Part shown: in pieces, positions 50,973 to 60,708 of the stretch
Position numbering within the stretch: position 1 is the stretch's first letter
Layout of the letters: every line of letters starts with the position of its first letter
Origin: Laceyella tengchongensis
GTDB lineage: Bacteria; Bacillota; Bacilli; Thermoactinomycetales; Thermoactinomycetaceae
NCBI RefSeq assembly: GCF_900182735.1
Contig: NZ_FXTU01000009.1
Span: 22,178-86,177 of the forward strand
Direction of reading: 5' to 3'
Length of the DNA: 64,000 nucleotides
Position numbers and translations under genes: made by a program
Notes under the pieces: generated by a model
Told to the model about the DNA's origin: nothing
The model's database searches: none
The model's input: the letters and a program-made list of their open reading frames with translations, nothing else

Positions 50973-51144
50973 CAGACTCCCCACCCTTTCTAGGCGTATG
51001 TCTACTCTTCATCTTATGTGAGGTATTACAAAAGGTGTCTTCAAATCGTCTGCGGCCGTTCTGTTTTAATCTGGAAAAGCCCACCGCTTCACACAAACTT
51101 CACGGAAACGCATTATAATAATGGGAATATGAGGTGAACCGCAC

Positions 51145-51807
51145 ATGTCTTATTCGATCTTGGTTATTGAAGATGACCTTGACATTCAAGAGCTGATCCA
51201 AGAGTTTCTGCGCTCGCAGGCGTACGAAGTCACTGTGGCCAGCGACGGGCTAGAAGGCATTCGCATATTTCGAGAAAAGCCAGTCGACTTGGTGATCCTA
51301 GACGTGATGTTACCCCAGCTGGACGGGCACAGCGTTTGCAAGATGATTCGCGACCAATCCAATGTGCCCATCATCATGCTCACCGCGCTGGGAGAGGAAA
51401 CAGATCAACTCAAAGGCTTTGAGTTGGGTGTCGATGATTATGTCAGCAAACCGTTTTCGTTTAATGTGCTTATCAAGCGCGTAGAAGCCGTGTTGCGCCG
51501 CACCCACCGGACCGAACCATCCCAGCGGCTCAGTTATAACGGCTTGGTGTTGGACACTGAAGGGCATACGGTGACGGTGGGCTCAAAGAAGCCCGATTTG
51601 ACGGCCAAGGAATTTGACATATTGCACGCGCTATTGCGCAACCGGGGCAAAGTGTTAAGCCGCGACATGTTGTTAAACCAAGTGTGGGGAATTGATTTTT
51701 ACGGCGATCCCCGCGTAGTCGACACACACATCAAGAATCTCCGCAAAAAATTGGGGAGTTCGTACATTCAGACGGTAAAGGGGATTGGTTATAAAATTGG
51801 TGACTAA
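51145..51807 (+). CDS. OmpR-family response regulator
   Basis: A 220-residue regulator: receiver domain (EDDLDIQEL, phospho-Asp in DLVILDVMLPQLDG, Lys in VSKPFS) and a winged-helix OmpR domain (LTAKEFDILHALLRNRGKVLSRDMLLNQVWG...VVDTHIKNLRKKLG). It is co-transcribed with the kinase, whose start overlaps its stop. The target is not apparent; the DUF2512 gene immediately downstream may belong to the unit. Confidence 0.93.
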   Translation: MSYSILVIEDDLDIQELIQEFLRSQAYEVTVASDGLEGIRIFREKPVDLVILDVMLPQLDGHSVCKMIRDQSNVPIIMLTALGEETDQLKGFELGVDDYVSKPFSFNVLIKRVEAVLRRTHRTEPSQRLSYNGLVLDTEGHTVTVGSKKPDLTAKEFDILHALLRNRGKVLSRDMLLNQVWGIDFYGDPRVVDTHIKNLRKKLGSSYIQTVKGIGYKIGD

Positions 51808-53257
51808 ATTACGGCAAGGCATTACCGGGAAAATTTTTCTTATCACCAGCTTGCTATTGTGTGTGTCCGCTTTGCTCATTTTTTCGCTTTTCTACTTTCT
51901 GCTCCCTTCCTATTATTATCAATACAAAATCAACCGGTTGGAAAACGGATTCCGAGAGTTGAAGATCGAAGCCGCCACAATCCCGATCGCCAATGCGCAA
52001 AAAACGTTGGATCAATTCGCCCATACCTACAACGCGGGGTTGGTGGTGGCCGACTTGGAAGGCCGCGTGGTGTACCGGCCGCCCGTCTACATCCAACTAA
52101 AGCAACTTCCAGATGCTTCAGCGCTGGGAATCCCCCAGGAATCAGACACCGGTGATCCTGAAACGGCCCGCGTTTATACGGCTGAAAAGCCGCTTACCTT
52201 TGCCGATGGAACCTACATCGCCTTCATCAGCGTCACCCTGCAACCGATTGAGGAAGCCTCCGACGCAATCTTCATGTTCATGCCTTATGTCGGCTTGATC
52301 ATTTTACTGGTCTCACTAGGAGGCGCGTTTCTCTACGCCAAAATCATCTCCCAACCCCTGCTCAGCATCAATCGGGTAGCCAAACGCATGGCCCGGCTGG
52401 ATTTCAGTGAACGATGTGTAGAAGGCGCACAAGATGAAATCGGCGAGCTTTCCCGCAGTCTCAATGACTTGGCCCGCAATCTGGAAGCGGCTATGGCCGA
52501 TCTGACAAAGGCCAATGCCAAACTGAAAGGGGACATTCAACGCGAACGGGAGCAAGAAGCCAAACGGCGTGAATTTTTGGCGACAATCTCCCATGAACTA
52601 AAATCGCCGATCACCGCAGTCATGGGCCAATTGGAGGGCATGATCCACAAGATCGGGGCATATCGCGACAGGGACAAGTATTTGCAACGTTCATATGCGA
52701 TCATGCAGGAACTGAGGGAATTGGTAAACGAGATTCTGGAATTATCCAAGCTAGAAATGGTCGACTTCGGCTTAAAGCAAGAAACCTTCTCTTTGTCTGA
52801 GATGATCGAAGGAGTAATCAAACGGTTTGATTATTTCCGCAACGACCGACGCATCCAACTGCATACTGACATCCAACCTTCCTTACAAGTCAAAGCGGAC
52901 CGGGCTTGGTTGGAAAAAGCCGTCTCCAATGTGATCGACAATGCTATGAAATACGCACCAGAGGAAGCCACTGTCTCCATCTCCCTGACCGGCGAGGGGG
53001 ATCACCTGCTACTCAAAGTGCAAAACACAGGGTCGCACATCGATGAAGCGGAAATCGACCGTCTCTTCCAAGCGTTCACCCGGTTGGAAAAGTCGCGAAA
53101 TCGTAGCACTGGGGGAAGTGGGCTAGGGTTATTCATCGTGAAGCGGATCTTGGAAGTGCACCGTTTCCCATATCAACTGACCAACACCACCGACGGGGTC
53201 TTGTTCTCGATTCGCTTTCCCTCCGACGGACAGCACGTTCCGCCTGACACGCCCTAA
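51800..53257 (+). CDS. Sensor histidine kinase
   Basis: A 485-residue membrane kinase: TM1 (IFLITSLLLCVSALLIFSLFYFLLP), an extracellular sensor of about 110 residues, TM2 (YVGLIILLVSLGGAFLYAKII), HAMP (ISQPLLSINRVAKRMARLDFSERC), HisKA (REFLATISHELKSPITAV, phospho-His) and HATPase (VIDNAMKYAPEE; GGSGLGLFIVKRIL). The start is uncertain: GTG at 51800 overlaps the regulator stop by 8 nt, and alternatives are TTG 51797 and 51785. The partner is the OmpR regulator. Confidence 0.92.
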   Translation: MTKLRQGITGKIFLITSLLLCVSALLIFSLFYFLLPSYYYQYKINRLENGFRELKIEAATIPIANAQKTLDQFAHTYNAGLVVADLEGRVVYRPPVYIQLKQLPDASALGIPQESDTGDPETARVYTAEKPLTFADGTYIAFISVTLQPIEEASDAIFMFMPYVGLIILLVSLGGAFLYAKIISQPLLSINRVAKRMARLDFSERCVEGAQDEIGELSRSLNDLARNLEAAMADLTKANAKLKGDIQREREQEAKRREFLATISHELKSPITAVMGQLEGMIHKIGAYRDRDKYLQRSYAIMQELRELVNEILELSKLEMVDFGLKQETFSLSEMIEGVIKRFDYFRNDRRIQLHTDIQPSLQVKADRAWLEKAVSNVIDNAMKYAPEEATVSISLTGEGDHLLLKVQNTGSHIDEAEIDRLFQAFTRLEKSRNRSTGGSGLGLFIVKRILEVHRFPYQLTNTTDGVLFSIRFPSDGQHVPPDTP

Positions 53258-53345
53258 TCCTTTGGCGAAAAGAGCCCAGCGCGAGCAAGATTTTCACTCG
53301 CTTATGGCGAATCTATCAGGGCACCGATCTCACGGCAGGAGGGTG

Positions 53346-53756
53346 ATGACCATCACAGCTTATTGGGATGCGAACAAAGCGATCCTTCAGCTATTGCTCA
53401 GCACACTCGCCATCTTCGCGCTCGACTGGTGGGCGAAGGGCATTGAGGTGGAAGGGATGGGGATCGCCTTTGGCGTGGCGTCAATCCGGTTGATTGGTTA
53501 TCTATTAGGTGGATTTACCGTGCTTCTTTTCCTGCCCTTTTTTCTGGAAGACCGCTCCATCCGTTTTAAATGGTTGGCTTTCTTTTGGACCTTCAATCTG
53601 TCTGTATTCTTTATCAATCTATTCATGTTGGGGGGAATCGCCGCGTTTCTCGAAGGATTTGAAATGAACCAGTTTACCTCCGTACTGCAAGGCACCTTGA
53701 TTGTCACCGCAGTGGATCTATTCACCCACAGCCTCGGAGTGAAAGTGCATCTGTAA
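53346..53756 (+). CDS. Four-TM membrane protein (DUF2512/YndM-like)
   Basis: A 136-residue protein with four predicted TM helices (AILQLLLSTLAIFALDWWA, IRLIGYLLGGFTVLLFLPFF, LAFFWTFNLSVFFINLFM, LQGTLIVTAVDLFTHSLG). The layout resembles YndM/DUF2512. The frame is open upstream to 53262, but that part is charged and the GGCAGGAGGG site precedes the ATG at 53346. It lies 88 bp after the kinase and is followed by a strong terminator. Confidence 0.65.
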   Translation: MTITAYWDANKAILQLLLSTLAIFALDWWAKGIEVEGMGIAFGVASIRLIGYLLGGFTVLLFLPFFLEDRSIRFKWLAFFWTFNLSVFFINLFMLGGIAAFLEGFEMNQFTSVLQGTLIVTAVDLFTHSLGVKVHL

Positions 53757-53787
53757 ACGCCGGCAGTTTCGCCTATGTTGCGCGTAT

Positions 53788-53839
53788 AAAGACACCTCTG
53801 TCAAAGCAAGTCCTCACCCACACTGACAGAGGTGTCTTT
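53788..53839. terminator. Bidirectional terminator
   Basis: AAAGACACCTCTGTCA/TGACAGAGGTGTCTTT between convergent genes. Confidence 0.9.
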
Positions 53840-53855
53840 CATCTCTCGCTCTTAT

Positions 53856-54392
53856 TCAATTGCTTTGGTGAACCACATATTGTGCATAATACTTGGCGCT
53901 TAATTCTAATTGCTCTTCATTCACTTGAAACGCCCCATGAAAACGGAAATACGGAAGCAATTTCAGCCCCGTCAGCTTAGCCACTTGCTGCAATGGACGC
54001 AAAAATTCGTCAATGGTAAATTGGTTAAACCCGTTGGCTTGATAAGCATCCGCAGAGCCGCCGGCCGAAAAGGCAATGATCAACTCTTTGCCGTGCAACT
54101 TGTTGCCATGTGTGCCGTACGCCCAACCATATGTCAACACATCGTCTTGCCATTGTTTGAGCAACGCAGGCGTGCTGTACCATTGCAATGGAAATTGGAA
54201 CACAATGCGATCATGCCCCATCAACAACGCTTGCTCACGCTCCACGTCAATACGGAAATCAGGATATTCCTTGTACAGGTTATGTATGGTCACCCAGCGC
54301 GAGTGCTGATGCATTTTCAATTCCTTGACCCAACGGCTGTTCACGCGCGAGTTTTCCAAGTTGGGATGGGCTACAATTACTAAGACTCTCAT
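53856..54392 (-). CDS. NAD(P)H-dependent quinone oxidoreductase (flavodoxin fold)
   Basis: A 178-residue flavoprotein of the KefF/MdaB/YwrO group: RVLVIVAHPNLENSRVN (FMN phosphate loop), DRIVFQFPLQWYSTPALLKQWQDDVLTYGWAYG and a SAGGSADAY segment. It would reduce quinones or nitroaromatics with FMN. ATG at 54392 with AAAGGAGAAGGAG upstream. Monocistronic. Confidence 0.9.
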   Translation of the reverse strand: MRVLVIVAHPNLENSRVNSRWVKELKMHQHSRWVTIHNLYKEYPDFRIDVEREQALLMGHDRIVFQFPLQWYSTPALLKQWQDDVLTYGWAYGTHGNKLHGKELIIAFSAGGSADAYQANGFNQFTIDEFLRPLQQVAKLTGLKLLPYFRFHGAFQVNEEQLELSAKYYAQYVVHQSN

Positions 54393-54594
54393 ATCTCCTT
54401 CTCCTTTGGCCACCATCAGGGTCATTTTCATCTATTTTAACAATAATCAATTCAAATATAGAACACTTTCCTTGCATGATTTCAACTTTTCCCTCTTGTC
54501 CGACCGAAGGCGGGGCAAATCATAGCCGCTCCCATCAGATAGACGAAAACGGCTTTTAATTGCCTCGTTTCCTGTGATTGGCTATGTACTCACA

Positions 54595-54731
54595 CTAGGG
54601 CGTGTCTGATGAATAGGCCAGCGGCTCCAAAACCTTTTTCTCATTCGCTTCACTTGTGCATCGGAACTCCTAGAGAAAAGGTTTTTCCGCCGCTTCTTCC
54701 CCACCAACTTGATTTGCCAGACACACCCTAG
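54595..54731. mobile_element. MITE-like element
   Basis: 137 bp bounded by inverted CTAGGG[C/T]GTGTCTG ends (54595-54608 and 54718-54731), without coding capacity. The ends resemble those of IS5-type elements. The inner 30 bp on each side are partly complementary. It separates the oxidoreductase and FHA-regulator genes. Confidence 0.75.
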
Positions 54732-54766
54732 TCATGTGGACTGTCCTCCGTCCATCTTAAGCTGTG

Positions 54767-55450
54767 CTACACTTTCAGATTGAGTACATACCCTTTTCCT
54801 CTCACATTCTCGAGCTTTACCGCGTTTTTTAATTTCTGGCGCACGCGGTAAATCAATGAATTCACCTCGGTCAAACTGACATCCGGGATTCCGTTTGCTT
54901 GTGGCGACCGTTCAGACCACACGGCCTTGATAAGATCTTCAGTGGATACGAGCTGGCAACGGCGTTCATACAACAGCAAGAGCAGATTCCACTCTTTTTC
55001 CGACAGCGAGATCGGTTTGTTAAAAACCGTACAGCTGCGTTTATGCATATCGATCGCGAAGGCGTCAGTGGCTGTGTCCAGCATAGCGGACACGTCGAGG
55101 TTCAAATCCAATGTTTGTTCCGCGTACGCATAGACAAATTGCAATTGCACCATTTCCCCCGCCAAACGGATCAGGTCATAATTTTTCAACGGATATGGCT
55201 GATGTGGGCGCAACCGCTCCGTACCCACTTCCGTCCCCAATTTGCTTCCGAGATCACAGATAAACGCTTTCCCTTCTATGATGTCAATCGATGCATGGAG
55301 CCGAGAGATGCATTGATGAACAAAAGCCAAATCCGGTTTGACATCTTTACTCGCTCTGCCCAAGGAGTATCTTTCCTTGTCAAGCGCAACACATGCTCCC
55401 ACAGGAAAAGGAAGCCCCTTTTTCACATAAAGATAAGCTAGCGGTTCCAT
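54767..55450 (-). CDS. FHA-winged-helix regulator
   Basis: A 227-residue protein fusing an N-terminal FHA domain (ERYSLGRASKDVKPDLAF...ISRLHASI, LGSKLGTEVG) to a C-terminal OmpR-type winged helix (ISLSEKEWNLLLLLYERRCQLVSTEDLIKAVW...VNSLIYRVRQKLK...VRGKGYVL). It should read Ser/Thr phosphorylation by a Hanks-type kinase and bind DNA. No kinase is nearby. ATG at 55450 behind GGAGGAAGG. It lies just downstream of the InhA gene on the same strand, behind a terminator. Confidence 0.85.
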   Translation of the reverse strand: MEPLAYLYVKKGLPFPVGACVALDKERYSLGRASKDVKPDLAFVHQCISRLHASIDIIEGKAFICDLGSKLGTEVGTERLRPHQPYPLKNYDLIRLAGEMVQLQFVYAYAEQTLDLNLDVSAMLDTATDAFAIDMHKRSCTVFNKPISLSEKEWNLLLLLYERRCQLVSTEDLIKAVWSERSPQANGIPDVSLTEVNSLIYRVRQKLKNAVKLENVRGKGYVLNLKV

Positions 55451-55582
55451 CCTGTTCCTTCCTCCATAGAAAAACAATAAAATTTACTGATTATAAAATA
55501 AATGTACCATGAACGCAATATAATTTGTGCATATGATATTCACATTTTTAGCACTTTGGCAAATGCCTCCAATTGGGTGTGC

Positions 55583-55616
55583 AAAAAAACACCCCGCCGA
55601 ATGGCCAGCGGGGCGT
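55583..55616 (-). terminator. Terminator after inhA
   Basis: CGCCCCGCTGGCCATTCGGCGGGGTG then T7 on the minus strand. Confidence 0.88.
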
Positions 55617-55625
55617 CGATCATTC

Positions 55626-57845
55626 TTATTTCTTGGAGATTTTGATCTGAGCAGCTTTTCCGTCCTTAAGTACCTTCTTCAACTGGATTTGCACACCGTG
55701 CTTCGGCAAGATTTTACCCACTTCAGGCGCTCCTTTGAGGGAGTAGTCATTGCCGTCAAAGAAGGTGGAAACCCCGGGCAATCCTTTGTAATGCATAGAG
55801 CCGAGGCTCGCGTAGTTTTCAATGTTGATGTCGGAGGTTTTCTTGAAGCCGAAAGCAGCATCTACCAGTTGGTAGCGATCGCCAGCCGGTTTGCTCGGAT
55901 CGTTGTTCCAGTAGTGGACACGTTGGTGAGCGTCAACCAGTCCGTTCATGCCATAACCCGCATGAGCGCTGGTGTTGTTGTCCAAGTAACGGCTATCCAC
56001 ATACCATACGAGCATACCCGGATCGCTGGTGATGAAGCTGTTGCCACGGCGCAAGTATTTTAGCCCTTTGTCCACTCCATTGTGCGTGCGCCATTCTACC
56101 AGATAGTAGTTGGGGTACATCTTCCCTTTGCCGTCGAAATGGATGAAGCCAGACAAGGTAAACTTCGGCGTTGATTCGGCATCGTCGGCGAAGACCGTTT
56201 TGCCGTCGGCGTCTACCACAATGTTGTCAACATAGAACCCTTCCATCGCCAACCCGCCGTCAGTGACATAGTTGAATTCTACTTTGATCTTTTTGTTGAC
56301 GAAAGCGGACAAGTCGATTTCTTCTTTGACCCAAGCTTTCTTGGTGTCGTCGTCAAACGATTTGACCGTCTTCTTCTCGTTGGTTGCTACATCGATGACA
56401 TTCACATACAGATAATCGTAACCAGCCTCGATTTGTCTCCAAGAATCGAAACGCAACACCGCTTGTTTCGCACCAGTCAAATCGATTTCGTTTGAAACCA
56501 TGCGGGTGTTGAGGTCGTCACCCATGTCGGAGAAATAAGCGAATTTGCCACCCACTGGCTGAGTCGGCGGTAGTTTCTCCACATCGGGCAGATTGATTTT
56601 CAGCACTTTGTTTTCCGGTTTCAAGTTGACAGCTTCATTCAACTTGACATCCTTGCCTCTCTTGGTGAGGTCTTTGAGGTCGACTTCTTTCGCAGCGATC
56701 CATTTCCCACCAAATGTGGTTTGCAAATAGAGCTTGGACCACGGGTCAAATCCGACAGGTTCGGTACCGGATACTTTACCATTCCAGGAACCACCAGACA
56801 TCAAGGACCATGTGCCAACGGGGGAACCAAGACCCGTGTTGGTGGTGTCATACAAGTCCGGCAAGCCCAAATTGTGGCCATATTCATGCGCAAATACGCC
56901 AACTGCGCCATCTTCCGGTTGAATCATGTAATCATAAGCTTTAAGTGAAGTTCCTGGGATTGCTGTCGGTTGTTTCAGCGTCCAACGGTGAGACCAGATC
57001 GCGTCTTCCCCGAGCTCTCCGCCGCCCGCTTCTTCACCCACGCCGGCGTGAACCAGCATCAGGTTGTCCAGCATGCCGTCCGGCTCCATCACGTTGCCAT
57101 CTTGGTCCAGGTCATAGGGGTCGCGTTGGTCATATTTTGCTTCGTTCCCTTTAATAGCTTGGCCCACTTGGGTCAAGGTTTCGACAACCAAACCGCGTGG
57201 GTCGGCATCGTTTTCTTTAGCCGTCCGCTTGGATTCCAACCACGGCGTAACCGTCCCATCAACGGTCCACGTGCCGCCTGATTGTTGCAGATAGAATTGG
57301 GCCATCGTCGTCAGTTTAAGCCCTTCAGGCGTTGTGTATCCTTGCTGATTAAACAGCATTTTTTGATAATGGACCGGATTAAAGTCTTTGGTGTAGAGAT
57401 AGCCAGGCTCTTCTTTCAAGCGGTTATGTTTATAGTCCGGAAATTCGACCAACGCCAGCACAATGTTGTCTTTATGAGCGTTTTTGCCGAATTTTCCTCT
57501 TTTGCCTTTGTTAGCCTTTTGGGCATTTTCCTTTTGGACGCCTTCCAACCCTTTTTTCGCTTTTTTACCAAAAGTGGTAGAGGTGTCGATACCGCTTTCA
57601 AAAGCACGCTTCTTCACATATGCTTCCACCGCTTTTTCTACTTCTTTCTCGGAAGCCTTTTTGCTGACGACACCCCGTTCCTTCAGCGCTTTGGACAAAC
57701 GCTCAACATCAACACTTGCCCAGTCGATGTGCTTTTCATGCGTTCCTGGTGCAGTCGGCTTCGCCAAGGCCATCGGCGCGGCAGCAAACCCGCTGATAAC
57801 CAACGCGGAGGATAGCACACCAGCCATTGTTTTGCTGAATTTCAC
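55626..57845 (-). CDS. inhA: Immune inhibitor A-type M6 metalloprotease
   Basis: A 739-residue secreted zinc protease. Signal peptide of about 30 residues (VKFSKTMAGVLSSALVISGFAAAPMALA), a propeptide of about 110 residues, then the M6 catalytic domain with FAHEYGHNLGLPDLYD (HExxHxxGxxD). A beta-rich MAM-like or adhesive region and a C-terminal domain follow, as in Bacillus InhA. GTG at 57845 with AAAGGGTGAG; the frame opens 9 nt earlier. The 5' region is AT-rich and long, typical of genes under transition-state control. Confidence 0.93.
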   Translation of the reverse strand: MKFSKTMAGVLSSALVISGFAAAPMALAKPTAPGTHEKHIDWASVDVERLSKALKERGVVSKKASEKEVEKAVEAYVKKRAFESGIDTSTTFGKKAKKGLEGVQKENAQKANKGKRGKFGKNAHKDNIVLALVEFPDYKHNRLKEEPGYLYTKDFNPVHYQKMLFNQQGYTTPEGLKLTTMAQFYLQQSGGTWTVDGTVTPWLESKRTAKENDADPRGLVVETLTQVGQAIKGNEAKYDQRDPYDLDQDGNVMEPDGMLDNLMLVHAGVGEEAGGGELGEDAIWSHRWTLKQPTAIPGTSLKAYDYMIQPEDGAVGVFAHEYGHNLGLPDLYDTTNTGLGSPVGTWSLMSGGSWNGKVSGTEPVGFDPWSKLYLQTTFGGKWIAAKEVDLKDLTKRGKDVKLNEAVNLKPENKVLKINLPDVEKLPPTQPVGGKFAYFSDMGDDLNTRMVSNEIDLTGAKQAVLRFDSWRQIEAGYDYLYVNVIDVATNEKKTVKSFDDDTKKAWVKEEIDLSAFVNKKIKVEFNYVTDGGLAMEGFYVDNIVVDADGKTVFADDAESTPKFTLSGFIHFDGKGKMYPNYYLVEWRTHNGVDKGLKYLRRGNSFITSDPGMLVWYVDSRYLDNNTSAHAGYGMNGLVDAHQRVHYWNNDPSKPAGDRYQLVDAAFGFKKTSDINIENYASLGSMHYKGLPGVSTFFDGNDYSLKGAPEVGKILPKHGVQIQLKKVLKDGKAAQIKISKK

Positions 57846-57854
57846 TCTACTCAC

Positions 57855-58478
57855 CCTTTCCGGACTTTTTAGTGAATTACTTACATAACCAGCCTCTCAA
57901 AATAAAATGTGCAATAGACCCCTCAGTCACAGTATTAAGTAAATAATTCTAACTATATTATATTTAAATACTATGTTAAAAGAAAACAATATTATTAAAA
58001 TAACCTATTTTTATTTATGAACAAACCGTGAACAAGCGGCCTGCACATCGATAAAACCTTTGCTATAAGCGTCGGGATTCCGCATAAAGCAAGAGATTTC
58101 CGGGTAAAGGGAAGGTAGCCGTCGCCAAGAAACCTTTCACCCATCTACGCATCTACGCGCTAAAAGAAAAAAATAATAAAACCTAATTATAGCAAAATTA
58201 GGTTCCCTTCTTATCAAGACCAATGATCTATTGGAACGTTCCCAAGTCGGCAGCCAGCTCTATGTCAGCTTTGAATCAGGTGCGAAAAAATATCGCAAAG
58301 GCGGGAAACGTCAAACTTATCACCTGTATTATGGTAATATCAAGTCGCTCGTAAAGTAAGCGGCGAAGCACACGACAAGAGGCACCGCCCCCCGTTTAGA
58401 AACAGGAGGCGGTGCCTTGTTTGCAAGCGGCATACTTCAGCCGAAATATATTCCCATCTAGAGGAGTCCTTTTCAAGC
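57855..58478. other. Intergenic region upstream of inhA
   Basis: AT-rich for 200 bp, then mixed. At 58177-58359 a plus-strand frame without a start reads DLLERSQVGSQLYVSFESGAKKYRKGG...NIKSLVK-TAA and is protein-like, so it may be the 3' scrap of a lost gene. No RNA gene is recognised. Confidence 0.4.
58375..58421. terminator. Bidirectional terminator
   Basis: CAAGAGGCACCGCC...GGCGGTGCCTTG, serving the PepSY gene or the remnant on the other side. Confidence 0.75.
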
Positions 58479-59834
58479 CTATGCACCCAACCACCGCTGG
58501 ACAGCAGGCAACCTTTTGACAACCAATCGATCCACCATGAAAACAAACAACATCGACAATCCGGCCAGCGGCATCAGAAACCCCAGACCAATAACAATGG
58601 CTGTCAGTCCCCTCGTCAACTTGGCGTCCTTGGGCAGAGCAGGTGCGCCCAACTTGCCGCGCGGCCTCCGCTTCCACCACATCACCAGGCCGCTGATCGC
58701 CACCGCTAACAAGCCAAGACAAACCACCAGCCCGATCACTTGGTTCGGCAAGCCAAAGTACCGACCTTCATGTAAGGCAATGCCGATGGAAATCGCTTTG
58801 GCCATCCAGCCATAGTCGGAAAACCCGACACGAACCAACACCTTCCCGCTATATTGATCAATGTGCAACACCATTTCATCTTCTGGTTTGTCAGCTGACA
58901 ACGACACAGTGTAAACCCCTTTGTCCCCCTCAGGAAAATACACCGTGTAACCAGAGTCCACTTGGTTCGCTTTAGCAATCTCCATCACCCGTTCCAAGGG
59001 CAAGGGAGTCGCCTCACCGGATGACTCTGGGACGGGCACCTTTTCCGCTGCCCAAGGGACATCGGCAACTTGTTTGGTCGGTTTGGCGGATTCCGGCTTG
59101 GGTCCGCCTGCAAATGCAAACGCGGGGTATCCCGTATGAGTGGACGTCGCCAATTTGCTGATCAAATCCCCAGCCACGCCAGACCATGGCAACCCAGTCA
59201 AGATCAGCAAAATAGCAAACCCTGATAACCAAACTCCGGTGACGGCATGGGCATCGCGCCAGAATATCCGCCCGCCTTTCGTCAAACGCGGAATCAACGC
59301 ACCGCGGATGGTTTTTTCCTTGGGCCACCACAGATACAGACCCGTGATGACCAGGATCATCGCCCAGCAGGCAGCCAGCTCCACCAACCGGTCTCCCATC
59401 GTCCCCATCATCAACTCACCGTGCAACATCTCGATCTTCTCCAACAACCGCTCGTCTTCCTTGATCTGACCGACGACACGGCCCGAATAGGGATTGACGA
59501 ACACTGTTAGCGCCTGTCCCTTGTCCATCACTCCGACTTCGGCTGTCCGATTTGGCTCATCACTCGGCCGGTAGCTTGTGATTTGTCCATTGGGGTATAC
59601 CTTGCGCACCGCCTCCACCTGCATGGATGGCGTCAACGTGCCGTTTTGCTTCTGAGGTTCCTGAATATAGTAATAATCCCGATAAAGCCAATCCTCCAAT
59701 TGCGGCTTAAACAAATACACCGCGCCGGTAATAGATAACATCACAATAAACGGGGCGAAAATAATCCCCGCATAAAAATGCCAACGCCAAATCAACTGCG
59801 TCAACCGCTGAGGTTTGTGAACTGTGGTAGACAC
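58479..59834 (-). CDS. PepSY-domain membrane protein
   Basis: A 451-residue PepSY-TM protein with four main TM segments. LIWRWHFYAGIIFAPFIVMLSITGAVYLF lies at the N-terminus, then WRDAHAVTGVWLSGFAILLILTGLPW, and WKRRPRGKL follows the last helix pair; PepSY-like domains lie on the outside. Conserved His in WRWHFYAG and HAVTG could bind haem, as in proteins linked to iron uptake or ferric reduction. GTG start at 59834 with AGGAGGAG; the ATG at 59861 lacks one. Monocistronic; no clear Fur box. Confidence 0.87.
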   Translation of the reverse strand: MSTTVHKPQRLTQLIWRWHFYAGIIFAPFIVMLSITGAVYLFKPQLEDWLYRDYYYIQEPQKQNGTLTPSMQVEAVRKVYPNGQITSYRPSDEPNRTAEVGVMDKGQALTVFVNPYSGRVVGQIKEDERLLEKIEMLHGELMMGTMGDRLVELAACWAMILVITGLYLWWPKEKTIRGALIPRLTKGGRIFWRDAHAVTGVWLSGFAILLILTGLPWSGVAGDLISKLATSTHTGYPAFAFAGGPKPESAKPTKQVADVPWAAEKVPVPESSGEATPLPLERVMEIAKANQVDSGYTVYFPEGDKGVYTVSLSADKPEDEMVLHIDQYSGKVLVRVGFSDYGWMAKAISIGIALHEGRYFGLPNQVIGLVVCLGLLAVAISGLVMWWKRRPRGKLGAPALPKDAKLTRGLTAIVIGLGFLMPLAGLSMLFVFMVDRLVVKRLPAVQRWLGA

Positions 59835-59979
59835 TGATTCTCCTCCTGTCTTCTCAATCATGCAGGAATGCCTACTCGATTATAAAGCGGTATCCAAAAC
59901 ACCCACATGACTCCAAGGAGCTATCATTTGTGTCTATCCAGTGACTAAAACATCAGTAACGCGTCCTAAAAAGTAGAAA

Positions 59980-60013
59980 AACGAGTATAGATCTGATCTC
60001 TATACTCGCTTTA
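59980..60013. terminator. Hairpin terminator
   Basis: CGAGTATAGA/TCTATACTCG followed by CTTTAAA, between the lipoprotein stop and the PepSY gene. Confidence 0.65.
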
Positions 60014-60067
60014 AACCCAATCTAATCTAATGTACAACCCAAACATAAAACTCCTTTAGCATCTATA

Positions 60068-60508
60068 TTACTCAACAATAATTCGGAAGCTGTATTGCGC
60101 AATCCCCCACGTTTGGCCTTTATTCCGATTCCAATAGGGAACAATATTGTAATCATATGTTCCCTTTTGACCAGGGGCATGTAGAACACTTTCGTTGTCT
60201 AGCTTTTTCACCTCTCCTAAATTACCTTGAAATAGGTTAATTGAGCTAGGTTGCGGATTTTTGCTAAATTTAATTGTTATGGCTTCATTTGGCTTTACTT
60301 TTATTGTCGATTTATCACTTGGAGGCAAAAAGGTAAGGTCTCCCGGACAAGCCCTGTTCCAACATATTGTCTTCCCTTCCAAATGCACCTTTTCATTCTT
60401 TACCTGTATTTCTGGAACTGGGGCTTCCTTTCCAGGTAGTTTATCTCCACATCCAACCAAAAGAAGCATGACACACAACACAAGCCAATTAACTATTTTA
60501 CGCTTCAA
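60068..60508 (-). CDS. Small lipoprotein
   Basis: A 146-residue lipoprotein. The TTG start at 60508 has GAGGAGG 7 nt upstream, and the signal peptide ends LLLVGCGDK. The mature part contains a CWNRACPGD motif and an Ig-like beta pattern ending YSFRIIVE, without a recognised domain. It precedes the PepSY gene on the same strand but is separated by a hairpin. Function unknown. Confidence 0.7.
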   Translation of the reverse strand: MKRKIVNWLVLCVMLLLVGCGDKLPGKEAPVPEIQVKNEKVHLEGKTICWNRACPGDLTFLPPSDKSTIKVKPNEAITIKFSKNPQPSSINLFQGNLGEVKKLDNESVLHAPGQKGTYDYNIVPYWNRNKGQTWGIAQYSFRIIVE

Positions 60509-60708
60509 GTTTATTCCTCCTCGGGATAAGTACAAAATCCTAAATTGACATCATCTTCTTTTACCAGTTGTATTTCTTTTTCTTATTTCCAATTCCTCTT
60601 ATCCTACCAGCAATAAAACATTCACTCCCCTTCTATGTTAGGAGAGTGAATGGCCGTTTCTTTATGCAAAAGACTAGAATATCATTCACAGCTGCAGCAC
60701 TAATAAAA

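Noticed and set aside
57900..58200. Possible riboswitch upstream of inhA
   Set aside because: A few complementary segments exist but none fits a riboswitch consensus I know, and the orientation relative to inhA is not supported.
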